Origin: Telmatactis stephensoni
Taxonomy: Eukaryota; Cnidaria; Anthozoa; Actiniaria; Isophelliidae
Length of the DNA: 64,000 nt
Direction of reading: 5' to 3'
Assembly: GCA_029948255.1 (NCBI GenBank)
Contig: JALIZF010001919.1
Span: 310,001 to 374,000 of the forward strand
Under the pieces are notes generated by a model, which had not been told where the DNA came from, did not search any database, and saw only the letters and a program-made list of their open reading frames with translations. Position numbers and translations under genes: made by a program. Positions 1 through 12,600 of this stretch are shown here, in pieces (position 1 is the stretch's first letter; each line of letters opens with the position of its first letter).

Positions 1-493
1 ATCCATCTGTCTGTCTGTCTGTCTGTCTGTCTGTCAGTCAGTCAGTCAGTCAGTCAGTCAGTCAGTCAGTCAGTCAGTCAGTCAGTCAGTCAGTCAGTCA
101 GTCAGTCAGTCAGTCAGTCAGTCAGTCAGTCAGTCAGTCAGTCAGTCAGTCAGTCAGTCAGTCAGTCAGTCAGTCAGTCAGTCAGTCAGTCAGTCAGTCA
201 GTCAGTCAGTCAGTCAGTCAGTCAGTCAGTCAGTCAGTCAGTCAGTCAGTCAGTCAGTCAGTCAGTCAGTCAGTCAGTCAGTCAGTCAGTCAGTCAGTCA
301 GTCAGTCAGTCAGTCAGTCAGTCAGTCAGTCAGTCAGTCAGTCAGTCAGTCAGTCAGTCAGTCAGTCAGTCAGTCAGTCAGTCAGTCAGTCAGTCAGTCA
401 GTCAGTCAGTCAGTCAGTCAGTCAGTCAGTCAGTCAGTCAGTCAGTCAGTCAGTCAGTCAGTCAGTCAGTCAGTCAGTCAGTCAGTCAGTCAT
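1..493. repeat. Tetranucleotide microsatellite (CTGT)n then (CAGT)n
   Basis: About seven CTGT units are followed by about 115 almost perfect CAGT units up to 493. One base change switches the unit type. It lies in the 3' flank or next intron of gene A. The stretch 494-613 holds nothing recognisable. Confidence 0.97.
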
Positions 494-613
494 GCAGTCC
501 ACAATCAGAGAGTTAGTCAATACATCACCAGTTTTTGAAACGAACAAATAACGCGAAACTCTGTTGCATGTTGGAAAGAATTATTAAACCTTTTTTTGCC
601 TATAAGTTTTCAA

Positions 614-699
614 TTAAAAGGCCACAGAAATTTGAACATATGTCGTATCTGTGAAATGTTTGAAATAAAACAGTGTTGTTACAAGATAAGAGTAGTCAT
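614..699 (-). CDS. Gene A candidate terminal exon 10
   Basis: A good acceptor (CTTGTTTTCAG) at 701-700 is followed in the correct phase by 27 codons (starting DDYSYLVTT) and a TAA at 616-614. The peptide has no recognised domain. The phase match and acceptor are the only support. No AATAAA lies between 613 and the microsatellite at 493, so this may instead be intronic, with the gene continuing past the window edge. Confidence 0.35.
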
Positions 700-3600
700 C
701 TGAAAACAAGTTCCTGAGAAAGAACATGTACAGTTCAATTTCGCACACAAACCTGGGCAAGGCTGCTCGTTGCAGGATTGGGAATCGATGTCTTGTCCAA
801 AGCAAGGGCGTCCACCAAAACGCGGAGGGGGATTATTGCATGCACGTTTGCGTAGTTGTCTGCCTCCTCCACACTCTTGATCACATTCGTCCCAACGTCC
901 CCACCTACCCCAGTTGCCATCAACTAAAAAGAAACGACAATTATGAATTACTGCATGCATGTAATTGTAGGACATAGTTTGCACAACACCGCTAGAACTA
1001 CAAACCTTGGCAAGGCTGCTCGTTGCAGGGACGGGACTCGATGTCTTGTCCAAAACAAGGGCGTCCACCAAAGCGAGGAGGGGGATTATCGCAGACACGT
1101 TTGCGTAGTTGTCTACCTCCTCCACACGTTTGATCACATCTGTCCCAACGTCCCCACCTACCCCAGTTGCCATCAACTAAAAAAATGATTATCATGAATT
1201 ATTGTATGAATTCGTAATGTACTAGGGATATAATCCCTTGAATTCGTATTGACCAGGGAAATATAGGATCTAAAGCCGTGCAAAGAACATTGAAAACCGA
1301 CTCAATCATTTAATTGAACTTTTTTTTCAAATGAAAAAGAAAAGCAAAACTAGCGCTACTCACTTTTACAGGACTGTTCATTACAATAACGAGTCTCTCG
1401 TCTTGATCCTGGACACGGTCTGCCGCCATTTTCTGGAGTTGGATTGTTGCAAGCTCTTAAACGAGATTGCGTTCCTCCACCACATGTTCGAGTGCATTTA
1501 TCCCATCGGGCCCACGACGACCAACCACCATGAACTGAAATTGGAAAATGAAATTAAAAAAAAACTGTTTTAATTTTGTTAACTATTTTGCATGTACAAA
1601 TATTTTTTTACAAAATTATGAAGATAGATGCATTAGTGTCGGTCAAGTAGTGTAAAGTTCTCTTTCGAGCGACACTTAGTCCACCGATGAGCTTTCAGTT
1701 CATCAGTCTAGGTAACATTTACCTTTCTTATAATATATATCTTAATTGGTAAATAAAAGCATGTTGTTAACGATTTTTATGTTTCTAAAAATGAGATGAA
1801 CTGGCTGCTGTTTGCCAGTGGTAATCTAACAATATCCTAATGCGTCTTATTGATATAACAATTTCCTATTGCTGCAATTAATTAGGTTTAATATACGCAA
1901 ATAATGAAAACGGTCCTTACCGGCTGGACATGTTCTTTGTGCAATTTGGTAAGTCTTTTGTAAAAGGTCATCAAAGTCTTTCGCCAGGAAGACATCATCT
2001 TTATTTTGTACCATCAATTCAAGTTCTTTAACGCTTGTGTGTCCGCCAACCCCAACTGCAAACACCCTTACTCCCAATCGATGCAGAGGTTTCGCTGCGA
2101 CATCCAGGGGAATGGCATCGTAATCTGTAGTTTGTATTCCATCAGTTAAAATAATCATGACTTTAGGAAAACCATGCCGGCTTCCTCCTCTTCTACTAAA
2201 CAAATCAGTACGAGCAAGTTTAAGAGCTTTGTCTATCCTCGTTTGTCCCTTGGTATATCTTATGTTATCAATAGCATTCTTGAAGTGTTCTGCTGACATG
2301 TGCTGTCCAAGAGGTATATCAAGTGAAGCGTTCGAATTGTAGGTGATCACACCAGCAATAGCTTGATTAGGGGCAAACACAAACGATCCAGCCACACCCT
2401 TGACGAAATCTCTTTCCTTTTGGAAATCATATGGACCTATACTTGTAGATGCGTCCATGACAAAACCAATATCTGCTCTTGCTGTGCATTGAACTTGACC
2501 TAGAGTAGAGTAAATGTTATTTAACATAAATTCTTTGCTTATAATATTTCTGTAAACACACATTCTTTCCATTCATAGCCGGCTTCCCAGGCCAAAACTT
2601 AAAGAATTTTCCATCATCTCTATTGTGCATTGACTATAAAATTGGCACTTCTCTACGTTGGAATATGTTGCTGCTCATCATTTGTATTGTGCATTGACTA
2701 TAAAACTGGCACTTCTCTACGTTGGAATATGTTGGTGATGATGAAGTGAGAATTGAAATGCTCGAAGCAAAATAGCACAAAAAATGGAATAAAAGCAAAC
2801 AATATAAATTGCTACCCATTTTCCATCAGCGCATATCAGGAGCCTCCATGATCCTGAGCATATAACATGCAAGCATACCTTCGCATGGCTGTTGGTTACA
2901 TGCTCGTGATTGCCTATTCTGGCCTTCACATGGCCTTCCACCTGAAACTGGTGAAGGGTTGTCACAGAATCGCACTCTGGTCTGCACTCCACCACCACAT
3001 TCGGGTACACAGGTATCCCATTCTTGCCATGACGACCAGCCTCCGTCAATAACAACTGCAGAAAAACAAAAGTACACGTTTATGGATGGTAGCTTTCAGG
3101 TTTAGAGCACGATGCACACCTTGTAGAAAATCAGTTGTCTTTAGCTCACGATTCCAAAGATCATTATACGTTAGTTTCGTTAATAGGTAATTGCATTTAA
3201 ACAGGGCTTGACTATTAAACATCACATTGTTATCAATTTCAGGAAGTTTCGGACCCTTGCTACTGCGCATCTCCCGCGCGTAATCAATCGCGCGCACTCA
3301 ACACCAAATTATTAACAACTGTCTCAACAACAGATTAACGACAGACTCAACAACAGATTGACAACTGACTCAACACCAGATTAAGCGACAGACTAAACAC
3401 CAGATTAACAACAGACTAAACACCAGATTAACAACTCACTAAAAACTACATTAACAACTATCTCAACACCTGCGCATTAGTAAGCGAGCGATTGAAAACG
3501 CTCAGTAACCAGTACGGCGACCCTCACTTTGTTCCCTCGGTTTTTAACTTGCCGAACAAGTATTTTTAAATGACAAAATTTTAAAGGAAATTCATTGATG

Positions 3601-6600
3601 AAATCTAAGGCTCCGGAACTACCTTAAAAAGAATGTTTATACTCCATGCTTCAATCGGTCTTAATACTTCACGTTAATAATACTGAGTTAGAGGTGTCAA
3701 TTGTTAAAATTCCAAGTTGTTAATATATTATATGTTACTGTTTCCTCTTGACTGGTGCGTTTTGGTAGTTGTCACAGTGAATTATAATGTGAACCAGTCC
3801 AGTGAAGAAATGTCCCGCTGTATCAGTTCAAGCGGTGAAAGACTTGTCCAAGAGACCTTGATACTAAGAGAGCGAAGCTCAGTATTGATGTCTGTGCGAT
3901 GTTCGTGGTGGCTAAGGCTATTTTTAGCAACTTCGCCATCGCGCGCGCAAGGCTCCTAAACAACAGAATTCAAACGGTCCCGTCCGCGCGCACGTCAAAA
4001 ATCAAATTCTATTGGTTGAGGGACTTGCGCGCGCGATGGCGAAGTTACTAAAAATAGCCTTAGCCGCCACGAACATGGCACAGACATCAATACTGAGCTT
4101 CGCTCTCTTAATATTATGGTCTCTTGACTTGTCGTTGTAGACAGTTGAAGAGAAGCAGCTAGTTCTTATGACAGTAGTTCTAGCTTTTTGAAGAATCAGA
4201 AATGTTATAGAGAATTGTTGCAATGTCACAGATAAGTTAACTGTTTGCAGCAGTTCCAGTTCAAGCCTAGTACAAATCGAAATAAATTAAAATTATGAAT
4301 TCATGTGTTGGCTGTCTAAATTTAATTAGTCGTCCCATGTAAGGGAATCCGGAATGATGCAAGATTCCGAATTCCTAGATGAGCTGTCTTATAGATTCAA
4401 ATGGCCGGATTCCGGGTTCTAAGGGCTGGATTACGGATTCCAAGGGCTGGATTACGGATTCCAAGGGCTGGATTACGGATTCCAAGGGCTGGATTCCGGA
4501 TTCCAAGGGCTGGATTACGGATTCCAAGGACTGGATTCGGGATTCCAAACGCTGGATTACGGATTTCAAAATCAAATTTTTCGTGAATTCCGGTTTCTGG
4601 AGTCCCTTGCATGGGGCGAAATTAGGCTGTTAAATTTAATTAGGAATTCATGTGTTGGCTGTCTATATCAAGTTTGTTTTTCCTGGTGACAAATCTGGCT
4701 CAACCTAATCATTTTAGTCAAAATGTCAAAAAGTCAGATTACTTTAGTTCACTTTTATTTTGCATGGAATACAGTGTTAGACTATTATGTATTTGGATTA
4801 TTCGTTTGGTGTTTTTGTACAATAGAACTTGAGAGGAAATCAAGTTAAGAGAGTTAGGCCTAGTTCAGTGGCGCCGTATGAGCCATGTGCGGTACCACTA
4901 AAATTGTTGTAACGAAATAAAAGGGAAGTTCAGCTTCTATAAAGAAATTTGGATTCGCTGGTTCGATTTAGAATGGCCTAGTTGCAGCCGAATAATTTTA
5001 ACTACATTTTGATTTGGGGGGACGGCACATGGAAAATACAGCGGCTGAAATGGGCCTTAATTTTTCCAATGAATTTTGAAGATTTTATGAGATTTCAGTA
5101 ATTAGTTGACTGACAGCCATTTTGAAAACAACATGACGTCACGTGTCGTAGTTTTGTAATAAATGGTTTTCAGGAGTTAGGATAATTGTTAAGTAAACAA
5201 CCAGGTAAACGTGCTGTTAAGCAACATCAGGGCGTCGTCGGATTATACCATAATTACATGACTATGTAATCATTTGTCGTAAAACAGTCCTCTGTACTTA
5301 GGATATCTTTTTGAGCAACACTGGAATATTGTCAAAAGTCACTGAATTGCAGAATGTTCTCGTTTGAACAGGGCTATAAGCCTTGTTATAATGTTTCCAG
5401 GATTCAGTTGTCTTGTCATCCAGGTTAGATTGATTGTCTTTTTCGTTGTTTCTGTTGTCGTGACGTCGGAATATATAGTTCTCACTGAACAGATTATGTT
5501 GTTGTTATACAATGGTTTGATCAGCTGACTTAATCCTGGTATACAAACCTATCGGAGCGACTTGTTTCTCCACGTCTTCACAGGTCTTCTCGGATATTTG
5601 ATAGACTTTTTGCAATAAATCATCAAAGTCTTTTGCTTTAAAAACGTTATCACTTCGTTCATGTTTCACCAACTGCCTCAATTCATTGACATCGACCCTA
5701 CCACCAACTCCAACAGCCAATACGGTCACTCCCTTTTCATGCAAGGGACTTACAGCTTCGTCCAGGGGGATAGCGTCAGGGTCTGGTGTTTGCCTTCCAT
5801 CAGTCAGTATGACCATTAACTTTGGAATTCCAGGGCGGATCCCTCCTCTGGCAGAGAATATGGCAGTGTTTGCCAACTTTAACGCCTTGTCAATTCGCGT
5901 CCTTCCCAAAGTATAGGGCACATGATCAACGGCATCGCGAAACGTCTCGACCGAGGTGTGCCAGCCAAGAGGTATAACAAGCCGTGCCTCATCGCTGTAC
6001 GTGATGACAGCAGCAGCGGTTTCCTGGTAACCAAATATGAACGCTGACGCTAAGGATTTGACAAAGTCGCGTTCCTTTTGAAAGTCCTCCACACCGATGC
6101 TGTTAGAAGCATCCATGACGAAGCCAATATCAGCTTTGTAGCGACACTTACGGACAATAACTAAATAGTTCATGCAGTTAATTTATAATCATGCACTTGC
6201 AATTTATATCCGCTTAACATGTGAATATATAAAGGTACAAGTTAAACCTTCCTCAAGTAACAAGCACAAGTAACACATCAGCTAGGTAACGTATTCGGTA
6301 CTCATTTAAGGAAATAAATGAGTCCATTCCATGCAGGGGCGGATCAAGGATTTGGCAAAGGGGGTGTCCCAAATAGGCCTCTTGAGAGATGACTTCACAT
6401 CCAAGATGGCGGCCTCTTAACAATGGAATTTGATGACGTCATCTCGTACTGCGCTGGGGGGGGGGGGGGGGGGGGGGTTAGGTGCACCTATAGACACCCC
6501 CTTGGATCTGCCCCTACATTCATGTAGTGTATGTCACTTGCAGTCATGCTTTCAATAATTCATTCAAACTGACGTAAAACAATAATTAAGCATGCATGAT

Positions 6601-9600
6601 TGCAGCAAGAAGGAACAGTTAACACTTATTGACTGAGACCGAGGGAAACAGTATGTTTTGTGGTCCCGAAGACAGCTGATGTTTCCGAAGCGGAGCTGAG
6701 GGAAACATCAGCTGGTCGAGGGACCACAAAACATACTGCTTTCCCGATAGGTCCCAGTAAATAAGTGCTTTATTATCATACCAACTGTCAAAGAACAAAA
6801 TAAAAAGCAAAACGTCGCTGCCTACAGTTAAAGTTTTTATTCAAAATTCACACAAAACTGACCTTTTTCACATATAGTTTTTCGGAGAATTGTTGCAGCT
6901 CTTTTGGTGACATTCCTGGTTGGTTATCATCTTTTTCTCGGAATAAATGTTGTATATTGGTCTTAAAAGTTTGACAATAAACACGAGTTTTGCCACATGC
7001 ATGTCCGAATGAATGAATTTGTAAACGCGCGCTGCCAAAAACGCGCCATCAAAGCTCAATCAACTTCCGGTTTTGTTATTCCCGGTCCACAACATATTAT
7101 TGCCCTCCCAGACTTGTCGCCAGGGAGACAGTCGAATTTCTTCACGTTCACGTGATACACTCTCGACCAATAGAAATTGAGGAAAATTGAACTTTGACAG
7201 TTGGTATATAACAATAGAATTTAATGAACGGCAATACCAAAACCGGAAGCAACATAACCAGAAATGCAGCCTTAAATGAGCTTTGAAGGCGCGTTTTTAG
7301 AAGTCGAACTGCACTAATTGCGTTTGCAACTCATTCATTCAGACATAAAACAAAAATATTTTAGTAAAACTAAAGACGAGTATACAAAACTTACTTCAAG
7401 CTAAAGATTTTAAATGAACCAAACATGCCACCAAACAAGTTGTAAAAATCCTCAGAATTTTTTTTGCGAAAAAAAGTTAATTTGTTGAAATTAAAGTTTT
7501 GAGGAAATTGTGAATGAAAACATTCGTTGTAGCAAATTAAGTTTTGCTTTGTTCTTTGACAGTTGGTATATAACGAAACCCTCATTTACTGTAACCTCGG
7601 GAAAACAATATGGTTCTTGGTTCCTCGACCTCTCTGCTTCACAAAACATACTTTTTCCCTCGGTCCCAGTAAATGAGTGTTAAGCACTACAACAAAAGTA
7701 TAAGAATAAGAATAACAAAAGCAATAATAATGGTGATGATATTTCATTACCTGGTGCAGGAGCACAGGTCCCTCTTGCAATTGTTTTCACCTTTTTCAAA
7801 AGTGCGTCAAAATTCTCAGCTTCAAATACCCGGCTACCGTCTCGTTGCACGAGGTCTAGCAATTCACTCCGTCTGTAGTGGGACCCAACTCCAATTGCAA
7901 AAACGCGAACGCCTGCATCATGTAATGGTTGTGAGGCGTGTATGAGTGGTACGGCATCTGGATCTGGAGTTTGTTGACCATCTACATAATAAAAAAGAAA
8001 ATATATTTTAAGTTTGCATGACTTTTGAATTAATATCACTACTAAAAAGACAATGTGCACTCAGTAGACAGAAAATACGCAAACACTGAATCAATAATGA
8101 TGATTATTGATTTTCACTTGAAAATGTCATCTTGGAAGGATGGAAGATTAATGTCTTCATCCGTACATTATCTTGTTCTACGAGAGGCATAATACTAGCA
8201 GTATGTTTGTTCTTATGCGCAGCCTTTGCGAAATAGTACCACGAACCACAACAGAAAAAGATGGTCTCGAAAACTTGAAAGTAGTGAAACTTAGGGCATT
8301 TTTCATTCATTGGAACCAGCCAGCCAGCCAGCCAGCGTGGCTACTTCTTAAATGGTACGCCTCGTTTCTTAGGACTGGTTCCTGCTAATACTAAGAACTG
8401 ACATGTGCCATTTAAAGACGTTACACCTAGATTTCTCTGATTTTTCTGGAAATACTGCATCATATTCTCGTTCAAAAGAAATAAAATGAAAAACAGAGAT
8501 CATTGTATTCGTTCCTTTGCTATACACTCACAAAATAAGGCATCCCAAGAAGAAAGGACGCAGGCGTCAGCGAAACATGATAAAGCATGAAATAAACGTA
8601 TCGGAAAATTAGTAAAAATGAACAAATTGCAATTAAAAATAAAGCCCATCAAAACACGAATAGTTTTATCCCTAACATTCTGGATAAAATTAGCGAAGCT
8701 AGAATTAAGTATGAACTATTGTATGAAACTTTTACTCCGCGCAATGCAACTAAATTGTATGGGATTCGAATCAATGTGGAGGTGCTGGTTTTTGTTGTTG
8801 TTGCGTTCTTTTTCAAGAAAATTTTGCGTAATTCGTTCCCCTGCTCATTTTGACAAATTTTATATTAAGAAGGAAAAAATGGGGGTCACCGTATTCGTTT
8901 CTGAGATGTTGCGCCGTATAGATCAATTACGAACACCCGAGTGCCACCAAACAACTTAAAGTTTTTGACGATGCAATGAAGAACAAAATTGTTCGGGAGT
9001 CAGAGTCCACTAAGGCATCTTTGTGGCATATATTTATGCCATATTTTTTGAACTTTTCATCCTCGTAGAGTAAGGAACCGATTTGATAAATGCACGTGTC
9101 AAGTATATAGCGGTTGCTTAAAATTACATGTGTAGTTGATTAATGAAGTTTTTTCAGAATGTGCACACAAGTGTTTTTAGTTAAACGATGCAGCAAGATT
9201 TTCAGACCTGCCACCTGTGTGACATGGCCATCAAAACATGACAAATGCACAGAAATGCCTTTAAGATGTTGATGATATTAATTATATGAAATATTATCAA
9301 TCATATGCATACCTAAATGAAAGATGCAATATAAGGAATGTGAACTTAGCTCTCCGTCCTAGGCTCTAAAATCATGTACTGTAATATTATATATGTACCA
9401 GAAGTCCCTTATATCTTAGAAATAGCAAAGCACATTTTTTAAGAAAATCAGTGCAATTTTACAAGCAGGAAAATATCGACTAAAATGCACAGAGTCTACA
9501 GATGTAGTGTCTAATTGAACCATTTACCTGAAAAATGGAATTGCAAATCTACACTTGAGAGAAATGCAATGGTTTAAGTACAGTAATAAGGATAAGTACA

Positions 9601-12600
9601 GTAATTCTCTTGAGGCAACTCGCTTCCCATCTCAGTTTCACTAGCCTTTTTTGCCCATTTGCTATGAAATGAGCAAAAATGTCCAGTGCATGTTTGTAAA
9701 GTGTAACAGTACTGCTGTAATATGTTCAAGAAAAAAATCATAACTACACATGGGGTTTAAAGAATATAGTGTCTTAAACCATTTCTCTGAGAAAACATTG
9801 AATTTGCAAATCTACCCTTGTGAGTAATACCAGGAGTAATTATAAGGTAGTTTTAGGCAACTAGCTTTACAGCTCCGGATATGAAGTATTTCAGCTGCCG
9901 TTTGTAATGCGTTAAACATGTTGTCTACAAAGATATGCTTTTTGTTAACAAGGTTAATGAGAGTCATCATCGTCCATGTGTGTGTGTGTGTGTGTGTGTG
10001 TGGCTACTCAGTAGGTTACTAAGTATTTGAGTGATAATCGGGTTCTAATTCGAGCCTTAGATCTGAAAGCTAATTGATATCTTGTGGCATTAACGATCTG
10101 ACGTTGAACATAGATATACTGATAGACATGGGAGTCTTAATTGAATTGAGAGCTGGCTGTTTTTCATTTTAATTTGTGCCTTTGCATATTTGTATTTTTG
10201 AAAGTTTATTTGGCTACGATCGTCTTTTTTAATATCCGGATATTTTTCTAGCGTAGCAATGAGCTTGATCGAACTTTACTCGTTTCTTTTTTTCTCTCCA
10301 CATCTTGTCCATTTTTCAGGTTTCTCATTGTGACACTTTCCTGCCGCCATGTTGGATGACAGGAATAAAAGAATCTCTTTCCCCTGCGGATTTGGAGTTT
10401 TTCAAATGTAAAACCACGTGACATTGCTGCCGTCACGTGATTACTACCTTACTTGTCGTGTTATTCATATCATTTCAAGTTACCTGTTAAAATTACCATG
10501 ATATCGTCTTTATCAGGTCGCGCGCCTGCCCCTTTTGTAAAAAGCTCTTCAGAGGCCAACTTCAGTGCCTTATCAATCCGAGTTCTTTTTCCCATGTAAC
10601 GGAATCTGTCCACCGCTTTGTCAAAGTATTCAATATAAGGATATTGGCCAAATTGGGCTGTAATTTCGGCATCATCGCTGTAGACGATAGCTGCTGCTTG
10701 AGTGTCTCGAGGAGAGAGTGTAAAAGACCCGGCAAGAGCCTTAACGAATTGCTTCTGTTTTTCATAATCATCTTCAGACATGCTTTTCGATGAATCGAGC
10801 ACGAATCCAATATCAACATTTCTTCGACAACGGCCGTCATCTACAAAATCGTCTGGGGAAAAAGTATAGAATTAATTAGTATTTTGAAAGACAGGTTTTG
10901 AGTGAAATATTAAGGCCAGTACACACGATGTAAATTTTCTTGCGACATTGCGCGCAAACGCAGAGTTGGGTCGCGAGTCTACCGTTGCAACTGTTGCGCG
11001 CAACGTTACAGGAAAAGTTGCATCGTGTGTCCGGACCTCTAGAGTAGTATTATTTATCCCGTAAAATAATTATTAGTCTAAGCCATAATAGTATAATCAG
11101 TAAACTTTTTTGTATGAAAAAAGATGCATGCGTTTCAAATTTATCGGGATTAGGATGGACGTAACCCAAGAAATGCACATGCTAACAACATTGATATGAA
11201 AAAGGATTTTGATTGCTGACAATGAGGAACTCTATTTGATTGAAAAATCAAAATACCACACACACAAAGTACTAAGATATTTATAAAAACGTTATATTAA
11301 CAATTGATTTAAAGGAACCTTTGTTGATAAAGCAAATGAAAGTCACGGTTTTTCGTTCAGCTGACCTCAGGTACACACCCAAGCGATACGCTCCTAAAGG
11401 TGTGATGTAATGATGAAAAATTTGGCAAGTTGATATTAAGTACTACTCGACTGCGATTACAAGCTCGCTGGTTGATCATTGATGTTAGAAATTTCTACCT
11501 TTTGCTTACAGGGCTTAAGTGACTGAGAAGATAATTATAATATGACCATGGGTTTAAGCCCGCCAAAGAATCGTATGCAGAATACCTCTGCAATTAATTT
11601 ATCTCTGCAATTCACTTTAATTTCACACAATTTTTCCACAAGCTGGTTGATAGCCACCACGTGGTTAGACACGTATTTCCCGCATGTCGTTATTAAAGAC
11701 ACTAGCTGATCTACCGCATATTTCCCGCCACACCGCTTTCTACATCTTTCATCACTCTAGCCTGCGTTAAGGTGATGTTACACGGGTCGATTGGCAACAA
11801 CGATTTTCCGCGCAACAAATGTTGCCGTAGAGTTTATGCCGTGGAAAATACAAAACGCAACTATTTTTAGCAATATTTTTGCTTAGTGAACAAGTTGCAA
11901 ATATTTGATAGAAATTTTAAAAACTTTTAGCGCAATATTATCAACCTGACTAAGTGTTGCGCGGAAAATCGTTATCATCAAAGGGTGGATGAGCTCGACT
12001 GAGCCAACGGCCATCATGCATCAGTGAACTTTTATTTTATTGTGTGTTAGTTGTAATTTTAAACTGTAATTTGTTGTACAGTAATTTGTAGTGTATTTCA
12101 AAATTAATTTTCATGGTACAGACTGTGTAGCGGCAGCCCGAAGGCGCCATCCTATGTTCACAGTTTACCATGCATGTTATATGTTTTTGTAAAGCGCCTA
12201 GAGCAGATTCTGGATAGGCGCTATATAAATGTTCATTATTATTATTATTTTACTGGCGGTCTGCGATTTTTGGCGGTTCATTTCTTCCTCCGCCCCAAAA
12301 ACCGCAGACCGCCAGCAACGCAGGCTATCATCACTCAGGAGGAGTGTCAGCAGAAATAGCAACTGGTGCGCTCACTTACACTCTGCTATTGACACAGTGT
12401 GTATACTATATAGAATATGTTTTACACTATTCTTCTCCAATGGACGCCATGAACTTGACCTTAAAATCTCGAATTTTCGAATTTTTGGTTTTACACCTTT
12501 TTTTGTTTTAAATGATGAGCTTTGGAAAACCGCAAGATCAACGGTCACCAAGCCTTATTCCATTGATCTCTCTCTCAATAACACCATTGAAATACGCGTA

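Noticed and set aside
3298..4570. Regular short repeats resembling a CRISPR array
   Set aside because: The units are contiguous with no unique spacers, and the context is a eukaryotic intron.
4375..4633. Repetitive peptides on both strands (units such as GLRIPRA or LESVIQP)
   Set aside because: The 21-bp minisatellite is a multiple of three, so every frame without a stop stays open. There is no domain, and it lies inside a MITE.
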